Source: AP-15 sp963799085 (GTDB lineage Bacteria > Pseudomonadota > Alphaproteobacteria > ATCC43930 > CGMCC-115725). Taken from it: a DNA stretch of 64,000 bases. Positions 53,013 to 62,358 of the stretch are shown here, piece by piece. Every line of letters starts with the position of its first letter. Positions within the stretch are counted from its first letter, which is position 1. A model generated the notes under the pieces. It was not told the DNA's origin and searched no databases. It saw only the letters and a program-made list of their open reading frames with translations. Where the stretch lies: NCBI GenBank assembly GCA_963799085.1, contig CAWCWA010000024.1, positions 124,001 to 188,000 on the forward strand, given 5' to 3'. The position numbers were made by a program, and so were the translations under genes.

Positions 53013-54884
53013 TTAGCCATCGCCATGGAAATGGTCATAAATCTTTTTTGCGACAGTTTTGCTGATGCCGGCGACGCGTTCGAGTTCACCGAGACCGGCG
53101 CGCGCCACGGTCCGGGCGGACCCGAAATGGTGCAGCAGCGCCTGCTTGCGCCGGGCGCCAATCCCGGGGATTTCGTCGAGCGGTGAACGGCCGAGGGCCT
53201 TGTTGCGCCGCGCCCGATGCGTGCCGATGGCAAAGCGATGCGCCTCGTCGCGCAGCCGCTGCAGGAAATAGAGCACCGGGTCGCGCGGTTCGAGCGAGAA
53301 GGGCGGGCGGCCGGGCACGAAGAAGCGCTCGCGGCCGGCGTTGCGGTCGGGCCCCTTGGCGATGCCGACGAGGGTGATGTCGGCGATCCCCAACTCGTCG
53401 AACACGCTCTGTGCCACATTGAGCTGGCCCTGGCCGCCGTCGATCAGAACGAGATCGGGCCAATTGCCCTCCGCCCGATCGGGGTCCTCCTTCAATGCGC
53501 GGCCAAAACGGCGCTGGAAGACCTCGCGCATCATCGCGAAATCGTCGCCGCCGGCGGGCGCCTCCGAAGCGACGCCCTCGGCCGCGGGCCGGCCGCCGCG
53601 GATGTTGAATTTGCGGTAGGCGTTCTTGATCAGCCCCTCGGGTCCGGCGACGATCATGGCGCCCACCGCGTTCGTCCCCTGGATGTGGCTGTTGTCGTAG
53701 ACCTCGATGCGGTTGATCGGACCATCGAGGCGCAAGGCGGCGGCCACCCCGTCGAGGAGTTGGCGCTGCGAGGCGCTTTCGGCGAGACGACGGCCGAGCG
53801 CCTCGCGCGCCGTCGCGGCGATGCGGTCGACGAGCTTTTTCTTGTCGCCGCGCTGCGGCGTGACGAGCGAGACCTTGCCGCCGCCGAGAGAGAGCGCCTC
53901 TTCGACCAGGTCCTGCTCGACGAGGCGGTGGCTCAGCAACACCATGCGCGGCTTCGGGCGGTTGTCGTAGAACTGGCCGACAAACGAGGTCAGCACGTCC
54001 TCGACCGAAAGCTGGCGGTCATGGCTCGGGAAATACGCCCGGTTTCCCCAATTCTGGCCGCCACGGAAAAAGAACACCTGGACGCAGGTGTGGCCGCCCG
54101 CCTGGTGTGCGGCGATCACGTCGGCGTCGTCGACCCCGGCGACATGGATGTCCTGATGGCCGCGGACCAGCGAGAGCGCGCGAATCCGGTCGCGGATCAG
54201 CGCCGCCGCCTCGAAATCGAGCACCTCGGCGGCGTTCTGCATTTCGCCGGCGAGGCGATCCTGCACGGCCCCGCTGCCGCCTGACAGAAAGGCGTGCGCC
54301 TGATCGATCAGCCTCGCATAGGCCTCGTGGTCGATATGCCCGACGCAAGGCGCACTGCAGCGCTTGATCTGAAAGAGGAGGCAAGGGCGGGTGCGGTTGG
54401 CGAAGATGTTGTCGCTGCAGGAGCGCAGCAGAAACGCCTTCTGCAAGGTGACAAGCGTGCGGTTGACCGCACCCGCCGAGGCGAAGGGGCCGAAATAGCT
54501 GCCCTCCCTGCCGCGCGCGCCGCGGAACTTGGTCAGCTGCGGAAAATCGTGGCCGGCGGTGATGTGGATCAGCGGAAAGGATTTGTCGTCACGCAGCAAC
54601 ACGTTGTAGCGCGGCATCAGGCGCTTGATCATGTTGCATTCGAGCAGCAGCGCCTCGGCCTCGGTGTGGGTGACGACGATGTCCATCGCCGCGGTTTCGG
54701 CGACCATGCGGAGCAGCCGGTTCGACAGGCCGGCGAGATGGGTGTAGTTCTGCACGCGGTTTTTCAGGCTGCGCGCCTTGCCGACATAGAGCGCATCGCC
54801 CCTGCGGTCGAGCATCCGGTAGACGCCGGGGGTGGCGGGCATCGTGCGCAGCGCGGCGCGGATCACCGCCGCGCCCGCCGCCAT
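53013..54884 (-). CDS. uvrC: Excinuclease ABC subunit C
   Basis: UvrC makes both incisions in nucleotide excision repair. The 623 residues include the GIY-YIG nuclease (TPGVYRMLDRRGDALYVGKA), the Cys pair region RTRPCLLFQIKRCSAPCVGH, a UVR interaction motif, the RNase H-like C-terminal nuclease (IEVYDNSHIQGTNAVGAMIV, DLVLIDGGQGQLN), and a terminal helix-hairpin-helix pair (LDEIPGIGARRKQALLHHFG, RVAGISKTVAKKI). ATG 54884 gives a normal start. However, an ATG at 55035 with a ribosome site begins a typical alphaproteobacterial N-terminal extension in another phase, so a missing base near 54890 may hide ~50 more residues. Confidence 0.93.
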   Translation of the reverse strand: MAAGAAVIRAALRTMPATPGVYRMLDRRGDALYVGKARSLKNRVQNYTHLAGLSNRLLRMVAETAAMDIVVTHTEAEALLLECNMIKRLMPRYNVLLRDDKSFPLIHITAGHDFPQLTKFRGARGREGSYFGPFASAGAVNRTLVTLQKAFLLRSCSDNIFANRTRPCLLFQIKRCSAPCVGHIDHEAYARLIDQAHAFLSGGSGAVQDRLAGEMQNAAEVLDFEAAALIRDRIRALSLVRGHQDIHVAGVDDADVIAAHQAGGHTCVQVFFFRGGQNWGNRAYFPSHDRQLSVEDVLTSFVGQFYDNRPKPRMVLLSHRLVEQDLVEEALSLGGGKVSLVTPQRGDKKKLVDRIAATAREALGRRLAESASQRQLLDGVAAALRLDGPINRIEVYDNSHIQGTNAVGAMIVAGPEGLIKNAYRKFNIRGGRPAAEGVASEAPAGGDDFAMMREVFQRRFGRALKEDPDRAEGNWPDLVLIDGGQGQLNVAQSVFDELGIADITLVGIAKGPDRNAGRERFFVPGRPPFSLEPRDPVLYFLQRLRDEAHRFAIGTHRARRNKALGRSPLDEIPGIGARRKQALLHHFGSARTVARAGLGELERVAGISKTVAKKIYDHFHGDG

Positions 54885-55149
54885 GCCGGTCGCCGGCGCT
54901 CGAGGGTTCCGCGGCGGCCGGCATGTCGTCGGCGACGCCTTCCGGAGCTCGTCGCGGGTCCATCGCCGCCGGCGTCTTGCGGCGGGCCGCCCGAGCGGGC
55001 TTCGTCAGTGTTGCGTCAATCGATTGAGCTGCCATGGAATTCCCGGACGTCCGGCTGATATCCACGATTTCTGTGGATAAGTCTGTTGAGAAATTCGGCG
55101 CAGCGATGGCGGAGCATGGCCATTTTGCCACTTTTACCTGTTTGCCTAT

Positions 55150-55177
55150 TTATTAGGCGATTATTTAACATCTTGAA
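55150..55177 (-). promoter_or_regulatory. AT-rich region with candidate uvrC promoter and small palindrome
   Basis: 55130-55200 is strikingly AT-rich for this genome. On the minus strand TTCAAG (55177-55172), a 16-base spacer and TAATAA (55155-55150) form a plausible -35/-10 pair upstream of uvrC. GCCTATTTATTAGGC at 55144-55158 is a short palindrome overlapping the -10, a possible operator. The rest of the gap to the SDR gene (55201-55367) shows nothing recognisable. Confidence 0.4.
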
Positions 55178-55367
55178 CTGGCTATATTTTTTCATAGGCA
55201 ATGGTTAACTGGCCGGTGGCGGCGGATAAAAACGATGGATCAGGGGCCTGTCGCGCAATTGTCATGTCGCCTGTGCACAATCCGGCGGGCTGGCGGATGC
55301 CGGCAAGTGTTTCAAATCCAAGACATCGGGCCGAGCCCGAGGACATTCGCGCCAAGGCTGAGCGCCG

Positions 55368-56133
55368 CTACTCCAAAATGGGGGCGCTGGCGGCGGTCGC
55401 CCAGCCGAGATGTTGCCCGCCGTCGAGCGCGATCATCTGCCCGGTCATCGCCGGCGCCGCCAGGATGAAGCGCAGTGCCTCTGCAATCTCCTGCGGGCTG
55501 GCGCCGCGGCCGAGCGGCATCGCCGCCACCTGGCGGGCGAAGTGCTCGGCGCTTTGCCGCCGGCTCGGCACCGTCGGGCCGGGCCCGATGCCATTGACCC
55601 GAATGCGGGGCGCCAGCGCCAGCGCCATTGTCTGGGTCAGGGTCCACAACCCGGCCTTGGCCAGGGTGTAGGAGACGAAATAAGGCGTCAGGCGCCAAAC
55701 GCGCTGGTCGAGCATGTTGACGACGCCGCCGCCCGCCTGCGCCGGCAATCTGGCGGCGAAATCCTGCGATCAGCACAAAGGGCGCGCGCAGATTGACCGC
55801 CAGATGCCGGTCCCAACTGTCGCGGGTCACGGTCTCGACGGTGTCATTGTCGAAGACCGCGGCGTTGTTGACGAGAACGCCGATCGGACCCAGCGCGGCC
55901 TCCGCACGCGGCAGCAGGCTTCGCACAGAGGTTTCATCGGCGAGATCGGCATCGAGCGCAAACGCCCGCCCGCCGCCGCTCTCGATTTCTGCCGCCACCG
56001 CCGCGGCGGCGTGACGCGAACGATGGTAGTGGACGGCGACGGCAAACCCGTCCTCGGCGAGCGCCAGCGCCAGCGCGCGGCCGATCCGCTGCCCGCCGCC
56101 CGTCACCAGCGCCGCCTTCGGCACCGGCGGCAC
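55368..56133 (-). CDS. Short-chain dehydrogenase/reductase (pteridine-reductase-like), one frameshift
   Basis: KAALVTGGGQRIGRALALAL is the NAD(P)-binding loop with the TGxxxRIG pattern of pteridine reductase-like SDRs. VHYHRSRHAAAAV, VNNAAVFDNDTVE and WDRHLAVNLRAPFVL follow. Near 55755 the frame shifts into LPAQAGGGVVNMLDQRVWRL, FVSYTLAKAGLWTLTQTMAL (Tyr and Lys of the catalytic site) and RVNGIGPGPTVPS to a stop at 55368. GTG 56133 with GGGGCGAGG upstream is the most likely start; longer frames would run into the end of uvrB. It lies 37 bp after uvrB on the same strand. Confidence 0.83.
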
Positions 56134-56170
56134 GGGCCTCGCCCCGGTGAGATCGTCCGTGGTTTCAGGG

Positions 56171-58330
56171 TCAGCGGCGGGCACGGCGGTCTTTGCGGGC
56201 GCGCATCTTGGCGCGGGCGACATCGCGGGCCGAAACCCCGGCGCGTCCGGCCGAGGAGCGGCCCCGCAGGCCGCCGCGATCACCGGCCGAGGCGGCGACC
56301 GGCAGGCCGAGATCGGTCTGTTCGAGCCGGCGGATCTCGTCGCGCAGCCGCGCCGCCTCCTCGAATTCGAGTTCGGCCGCGGCCTCGCGCATGCGCTTTT
56401 CGAGATCGGCGATGACCGCCTTCAGGCTGGCGCCCTGGTAATGCGGCGCCTCGCTCTCGGACAAGCCAAAGGTGACGTGGTCGCGCTCGTAGACGCTCTC
56501 AAGAATGTCGGCGATACCGTGCCTTACACTTTCGGGCGTGATGCCGTGCGCGAGATTGTAGGCCTGCTGCTTCTCTCGCCGGCGGTTGGTCTCGTCGATC
56601 GCCGCCTTGAGGCTGTCGGTCATGCGGTCGGCGTAGAGCAACGCGCGGGCGTCGATATGGCGCGCCGCCCGTCCGATCGTCTGGATCAGCGAGGTGCGCG
56701 AGCGCAGATAGCCTTCCTTGTCGGCGTCGAGGATCGCGACCAGCGCGCATTCGGGAATGTCGAGCCCCTCGCGCAACAGGTTGATGCCGACCAGCACGTC
56801 AAACACGCCGAGGCGGAAATCGCGGATGATCTCGATGCGTTCGAGCGTGTCGACATCGGAGTGCATGTAGCGTACCCGCAGCCCGCTCTCGTGCAGATAT
56901 TCGGTCAGCGCCTCGGCCATCTTCTTGGTCAGCGTGGTGACCAGCACGCGGCGGCCCTTGGCGGCCTCCTCGCGGCATTCGGCCATCAGATCGTCGACCT
57001 GGGTGTCGACCGGGCGGACGACGCAGGTCGGATCGACGAGCCCGGTCGGGCGGACGATCTGCTCGACAAAGACACCGCCGGCGCGGTTCATCTCCCACGG
57101 GCCGGGGGTCGCCGAGACAAATACCGTCTGGCCGCGCATCGCCTCCCATTCCTCGAATTTGAGCGGCCGGTTGTCGGTGCAGGAGGGCAGGCGGAAGCCA
57201 TATTCGGCCAAGGTCGTCTTGCGCATCCAGTCGCCGCGGAACATGCCGCCCAATTGCGGCACCGTGACGTGGCTCTCGTCGACAAAAACCAGCGCGTCGC
57301 GCGGCATGTACTCGAAAAAGGTCGGCGGTGGCTCGCCCGGCCGGCGTCCGGTCAGATAGCGCGAGTAATTCTCGATGCCGGCGCAGCTGCCGGTCGCCTC
57401 GATCATTTCGACATCGAAATTGGTGCGCTGTTCGAGCCGCTGCGCCTCGAGCAATTTGCCCTCGGCGTTGAGTTCGACGAGCCGGATCTTTAGGTCGCGC
57501 TTGATCTGGTCGATCGCCTGCAGCAGCGTCGGGCGCGGCGTCACGTAGTGGCTGTTGGCGTAAATCTTGATCGATTGCAGGGCCGCGGTCTTCTCGCCGG
57601 TCAAGGGGTCGATCTCATGGATCGCCTCGATTTCGTCGCCGAACAGCGACACCCGCCAGGCGCGGTCCTCGTAATGCGCCGGGAACAGTTCGATCGTATC
57701 GCCGCGCACGCGAAAGGCGCCGCGCAAGAAATTCTGGTCGTTGCGCCGGTACTGCAGTTCGACAAAGCGGGCAAGAAGCTGGGCGCGGTTGACCCGGTCG
57801 CCCTTGGTCAGCGACAGGGTCATCTGCGAATAGGTTTCGACCGAGCCGATGCCGTAGATGCAGGAGACCGAGGCAACAACGATGACGTCGCGCCGTTCGA
57901 GGATCGCGCGGGTGGCCGAATGGCGCATCCGGTCGATCTCCTCGTTGAGCGAGGATTCTTTCTCGACATAGGTGTCGGTGCGCGGGACATAAGCCTCGGG
58001 CTGGTAGTAGTCGTAATAGGAGACGAAGTATTCGACCGAGTTCTCCGGGAAGAACCCCTTCATCTCGCCGTAGAGCTGGGCGGCGAGCGTCTTGTTCGGC
58101 GCCAGGATGATAGCCGGACGGCCGGTATTGGCGATGACGTGCGCCATCGTGAAGGTCTTGCCCGAACCGGTGACCCCCAGCAGCACCTGGTCGCGCTCGC
58201 CGCGTTCGAGCCCCTCGCACAACTCGACGATCGCCTGCGGCTGGTCGCCGGCGGGCCGGAACTCGGAGGAGAGCGCGAATTTTCGGCCGACATCGCTCTG
58301 CGGGCGTTCGGCGACAAGCAGCGGCAGCAT
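56171..58330 (-). CDS. uvrB: Excinuclease ABC subunit B
   Basis: UvrB is the helicase-like damage-verification subunit of nucleotide excision repair. 719 residues, intact. Walker A is GVTGSGKT (52-59), the beta-hairpin motif is YFVSYYDYYQPEAYVPRTDT, helicase motif II is ALVFVDESHVT, and VLVGINLLREGLDIPECALV plus QTIGRAARH are motifs V and VI. The C-terminal UVR domain is LEKRMREAAAELEFEEAARL. After it comes a basic tail (RAKMRARKDRRARR). The ATG at 58330 is well placed; no LexA-type box could be identified confidently in the ~150 bp upstream gap. Confidence 0.96.
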   Translation of the reverse strand: MLPLLVAERPQSDVGRKFALSSEFRPAGDQPQAIVELCEGLERGERDQVLLGVTGSGKTFTMAHVIANTGRPAIILAPNKTLAAQLYGEMKGFFPENSVEYFVSYYDYYQPEAYVPRTDTYVEKESSLNEEIDRMRHSATRAILERRDVIVVASVSCIYGIGSVETYSQMTLSLTKGDRVNRAQLLARFVELQYRRNDQNFLRGAFRVRGDTIELFPAHYEDRAWRVSLFGDEIEAIHEIDPLTGEKTAALQSIKIYANSHYVTPRPTLLQAIDQIKRDLKIRLVELNAEGKLLEAQRLEQRTNFDVEMIEATGSCAGIENYSRYLTGRRPGEPPPTFFEYMPRDALVFVDESHVTVPQLGGMFRGDWMRKTTLAEYGFRLPSCTDNRPLKFEEWEAMRGQTVFVSATPGPWEMNRAGGVFVEQIVRPTGLVDPTCVVRPVDTQVDDLMAECREEAAKGRRVLVTTLTKKMAEALTEYLHESGLRVRYMHSDVDTLERIEIIRDFRLGVFDVLVGINLLREGLDIPECALVAILDADKEGYLRSRTSLIQTIGRAARHIDARALLYADRMTDSLKAAIDETNRRREKQQAYNLAHGITPESVRHGIADILESVYERDHVTFGLSESEAPHYQGASLKAVIADLEKRMREAAAELEFEEAARLRDEIRRLEQTDLGLPVAASAGDRGGLRGRSSAGRAGVSARDVARAKMRARKDRRARR

Positions 58331-58477
58331 GGCCGCTTAATGTAAGGCCTCGGCGGACGGCGCGCCAGCGTCTGATGGCGGCTCTCGGTCTGCGGACGAG
58401 AACTTTTCGTGCACCAAATCGCGGGTATAGTTATGTGGGACTGCCATTGGTGGACAACCGTCAGAGAGCGTTGAGCT

Positions 58478-59218
58478 GTGTACGAATACGGCGATGATTT
58501 TTACCGATTTCTGGCGTCCTTCGCGGTCCGTTCGGCACAGCGAATTTTGCCAAAACTGACCGCCGTCATTCCGGTCGGAAGCGTTGTGGATTTCGGCTGC
58601 GGCAACGGAGCCTGGCTGAGCGCTTGGGCGGCGACCGGCGCATCTGTTATCGGGGTCGATGGAGACTATGTCGATCGGAAGCGCCTTATGATCGATCCCG
58701 GCGAGTTTCACGCCGCCGACCTTTCCCGGCCGATCGACCTTGGACGCCGTTTCGACCTCGTGCAGTGCCTTGAAGTCGCCGAGCATTTGCCCGCCGCCGT
58801 GGCTGGGCAATTGATCAGCACGCTCACCGCGCATGGCGATATCGTCCTGTTTTCGGCAGCCTTGCCGGGGCAGGGTGGCGAGAACCACATCAACGAGCAG
58901 CCGCTTGATTACTGGCGGGCGATCTTTCGCAAGCATGGCTATACTGTGGTCGATTACCTACGGCCTCTCATCTTCGACGACGCGAAGATCGCACGGTGGT
59001 ACCGCTACAACGTCTTGCTCTATATAAAGGACGAGAAGATTGCCTCGCTTCCCGAGCGGGTACGATCTTGCCGCGTATCCGACGATCAGGAATTGGGTGA
59101 ATACCGCCCACTGCCCTATCGCGTGCGCGATGCTCTTGTCAGAAGACTGCCGTATGGCGCCGTAAACCGAGCCTCGCGCCTGAAGGCATTGGCGGCGACG
59201 CGTCGGGCGAAGGCTTGA
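58478..59218 (+). CDS. Class I SAM-dependent methyltransferase
   Basis: A 246-residue protein from GTG 58478. Motif I is VVDFGCGNGAWLSAWAATGA, the acidic end of strand two is VIGVDGDYVD, and FDLVQCLEVAEHLPA is motif IV. ENHINEQPLDYWRAIFRKHG resembles methyltransferases of polysaccharide and nodulation-type clusters. No membrane segment. It converges on the glycan operon, and its substrate is not deducible; a sugar or lipid carrier is suggested by the neighbourhood. Confidence 0.82.
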   Translation: MYEYGDDFYRFLASFAVRSAQRILPKLTAVIPVGSVVDFGCGNGAWLSAWAATGASVIGVDGDYVDRKRLMIDPGEFHAADLSRPIDLGRRFDLVQCLEVAEHLPAAVAGQLISTLTAHGDIVLFSAALPGQGGENHINEQPLDYWRAIFRKHGYTVVDYLRPLIFDDAKIARWYRYNVLLYIKDEKIASLPERVRSCRVSDDQELGEYRPLPYRVRDALVRRLPYGAVNRASRLKALAATRRAKA

Positions 59219-59226
59219 GAGTGCAG

Positions 59227-59583
59227 TCACGCCCGCGCGGTTAAACCCACCAGTACTATGCCAAAACAGACGCAGACGATGCCGAGCCAACGGATTGGCG
59301 ATATCGGCTCGCCCAGAACGAGGCTGGCCGCCATGATCACGCCGACGAACTGCGCGGCTGAGAACACCTGGGCGAGGTTGAGCGGGACGCGGCGCAGCAG
59401 GAGGGCGTAGAGGAGGCCGGCGCAGCCGAAAAGCGCCAGGCCGGCTGCCGATTTCCAGCCGAAGACGCCGAGCAGGACGCGCTCGCCGCGGGGCGCCCCG
59501 GCGCCGAGCTTCAGCATCAGATTGGCGGCGACGGTCAATGACACCATCGCGGCGAAGCCCAACAGCGTTTTTACATCGAGCAA
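59227..59583 (-). CDS. Small EamA/SMR-type four-helix membrane transporter
   Basis: A 118-residue integral membrane protein with four helices: LLGFAAMVSLTVAANLMLKL, SAAGLALFGCAGLLYALLLR, QVFSAAQFVGVIMAASLVLG and IRWLGIVCVCFGIVLVGLTA. The size and the Pro-Leu-Asn-Leu-Ala-Gln pattern resemble ArnE/ArnF-like flippase halves of the drug/metabolite superfamily. The start is a TTG with GAGGGTGAG just before it, 4 bp after the methyltransferase stop. In this operon a role in moving a lipid-linked sugar is plausible. Confidence 0.75.
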   Translation of the reverse strand: MLDVKTLLGFAAMVSLTVAANLMLKLGAGAPRGERVLLGVFGWKSAAGLALFGCAGLLYALLLRRVPLNLAQVFSAAQFVGVIMAASLVLGEPISPIRWLGIVCVCFGIVLVGLTARA

Positions 59584-59587
59584 AGGC

Positions 59588-60410
59588 TCACCCTCTCACG
59601 TCAGAGGCGTCACGGCGCGGCCGCGTGCCGATCGCCGACCACGACATCTGGTTGACGGGCGTGACACGAACGTCCTGCAGGCCGGCCTCCTCGAGCAACC
59701 GCACCACAGTCTCGCGCGTCCAGTAATGGGCAATGCGGGGCAGCATCTGGTCGAAGACGATCGACCGCAGGTGCGCGAAATCGAACCGCGCCAGCAAGCG
59801 GAAATATTCGAGCGGGCGGACGCCCAGGCGCAGCAGCAGCCAGAGCAGGGCGGCCGGGTAAAGCGACAGATGATGGACGAGCCCGATCGGCATGCGGCTG
59901 AAGAGCATGCGGCGCAACGGGTTCAGCACGCCGACGAGCCAGCGGTTTCCCTCCCGGCCATAAACCCAGATCAGCACCCGCCCGCCCGGTTTGACCGCCT
60001 GCGCCATCCGCCGCAACGCCTGTTCCGGCATTTCGAGGTGGTGAATGACCCCGATCGAAAAAGCCATGTCGAACCGGGAATCGAACGGCAGGTCGTAGGC
60101 GCTGGCCCGCATCACCTGCACCGAAGGGTAGGGGGCAAGGGTGCGCCGCGCGCTCGCCAGCGAACGCTCGTCGATATCGACGGCGCACGCCTTCGGCGGC
60201 GCCGTAGGTCATCGGCCAATAGCTGTTGCGGCCCATGCCGCAGCCGACATCGAGAAAGCTCAGGCCGCGCCAGTCCTCGGGCTTGAGATGGACCGTCCAG
60301 CGGCGGAACTGCTCTTCGTATTCGGGGCGGATTTCGGCATAGGCGTCCCATTCGTAACCGAACCGGTCGGGCGATCCCGCGACGTCGCGGGCAATCGAAC
60401 TATCGGTCAT
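59588..60410 (-). CDS. SAM-dependent methyltransferase, one frameshift
   Basis: From ATG 60410: RFGYEWDAYAEIRPEYEEQF, then motif I SFLDVGCGMGRNSYWPMTYG. The frame breaks near 60200 and continues as SLASARRTLAPYPSVQVMRA, DMAFSIGVIHHLEMPEQALR (motif IV), MAQAVKPGGRVLIWVYGREG, and a C-terminal hydrophobic segment HHLSLYPAALLWLLLRLGVR. This layout is typical of methyltransferases in cell-surface glycan clusters. It lies between the asparagine synthase gene (11 bp) and the EamA-like gene (4 bp). Confidence 0.82.
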
Positions 60411-60421
60411 GTCGGTTGATC

Positions 60422-62342
60422 TCACGATGTCGCGACGGCCGGCAGTTCGACCGCGCGCGCCGCCCGCTCCCGTCCGGCCACCCGGAACAGCACGTAGAGC
60501 GCCCACAATTTCTTGCCGTGATCATGCCGTCCGGATTGATGTTCGGCGAGAAGGGTTTCGATTGCGCCGCGGTTGAACCAGTCCGCGACCGGGTTATGCC
60601 GCGACAGCAGCACGTCGTGGCAGCGCTCGCGGAATAGGGTGCGAACGAGCGCCCCGATCGGCACGGCGAAGCCATGCTTCTGCGGTGCACGATTGCAACT
60701 GGCAGATAGCGGGAGGCGAGCCTTTTCAGGATGTATTTCTTCGTTCGCCCGCGCAGCTTCAGCCGGATCGGCAGCCGACAGGCGTATTCCGCGAAGGCGC
60801 GGTCGAGAAAGGGCGCGCGCACTTCGAGGCTATTGAACATCGAAGCGCGATCGGTCTTGGTCAGGATGTCGTCCGGCAGGTAGGTGTTGAGGAAAATGTA
60901 CGAGCAGCCGGTCGACCGCGCGACTGCCCCCGGGTCTCGGCGGCCGCGGCGTCGATAGCGGCGAAGGCTGCGGCAACGGCGTCGTCCGGCAGCGCCTCGC
61001 GCCGCCAGAGCGCAGCCAGCGGATCGGGTGCGAACGGCGCCATCCACAAAAAGGACTGCCGCACGACCGGGCTGCCAAAACCGTTCGACAATTGACGCAG
61101 CAGAAAGCGGCGGTTCATGTAGCCTCGGTGCCGGACGGCATGGCGTCGATCGCGCGCCCGATCGCCTCGCCGAAAGCGGCGGGTACGAAGCGCATCGCCG
61201 GGGCAAAGCGCTGCACCGCAAAATTTGGATAGCCGGCGAAGAGTTCGTCCGCGCCGTCGCCGCCGAGCGCCACGGTCATCAGCCGGCGCGCGGCGCGGCA
61301 GACGAGATAAGTCGGCAGCAGCGAGGAATCGGCGAGCGGTTCGGCGAGTTTCTCGCCGATCGCGTCGAACGCGTCGCAGAGATCGCGGTCGCCGAGGTCG
61401 ACGATTTCGTGACGCAGCCCGAGATGGCGCGCGACCGCGGTCGCGTGTGGCGTCTCGTCAAAGCTGTCGCCGCCGATGCGCACGGTGAACGCGGTCAGAT
61501 CGGGCGCGGTCTCGCGGGCGAGGGCGGCGACCAGGCTCGAATCGAGGCCGCCCGACAGGAACACGCCCACCGGTACGTCGGCGACAAGGCGACTGCCGCA
61601 CCGAAGCGGCGCAGCAACTCGTCGAGCCGGTCGACGGCTTCGCTTCCGCAATTGCATGCTCGCGGTCGATCGGCGGCCGCCAGTATCGTTGCTTCGAGAT
61701 GCGCCCGTCGCGGAAAGTCAGGATCGTGCCCGGTTCGAGCTTGTCGATCCCCGTCCAGCCGGAGCCGGTGCCCGGCAGGTATTCGAACAGCAGAAAACGG
61801 TAGGCATGCAAGCCGGTCGGGCGCCGGCATCGCGAAACCCCGGATGACACAGAACGGCGCTCGCCTCCGAGGCAAACACCAGCCGACCGCGCCCGAGCCC
61901 GTAATAGAGCGGCTTTTCGCCAAAGCGGTCGCGGACCAGGTGGAGCGCGCCGGTGGCGCCGTCGCGATAGGCGAAGGCGAACATGCCGTCGATCCGCGCG
62001 ACGGCCCGGCGGACCCCGTCGCGGCGGATCAGCTGGAACAGCACCTCGGTGTCGGAACGGTCGCGCAACGGCGACCCCGGCGGCGCGAAGCTCGTCGGCG
62101 AGCGCGCGGTAGCCGTAGATCTCGCCGTTGAAGACGAGCGCATCGCCGCTCGCCGCGTCGACGCGCGGCTGGGCGCCGCCGGCGAGATCGATGATCGCGA
62201 GCCGGGTGTGCCCAAGCGCGATGCCGCGGTCGACAAAAACGCCGTCGCCGTCGGGTCCGCGATGCGCCAGCGCGCGGTTCATCGCCGCCAGCACTAGCCG
62301 CGCCTCGGGGCCGGGCGCGGTGAAGCCGGCTATGCCGCACAT
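60422..62342 (-). pseudogene. asnB: Asparagine synthase (glutamine-hydrolysing), broken at about six places
   Basis: The N-terminal nucleophile is intact: MCGIAGFTAPGPEARLV with Cys2, then NRALAHRGPDGDGV. The glutaminase domain (ALVFNGEIYGYRALADELRA, DGMFAFAYRDGATGALHLVR, DRFGEKPLYYGLGRGRLVFA) shifts near 62080 and near 61820. The synthetase domain (VPVGVFLSGGLDSSLVAALA, VALGGDGADELFAGYPNFAV) shifts near 61640-61590, 61120 and 60910. The C-terminus (IFLNTYLPDDILTKTDRASM, RRLPIRLKLRGRTKKYILKR-like, KHGFAVPIGALVRTLFRERC) shifts near 60680. In surface-glycan loci such proteins often amidate a sugar acid rather than aspartate. Confidence 0.82.
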
Positions 62343-62358
62343 CGCCGCCTCGCCGAGT

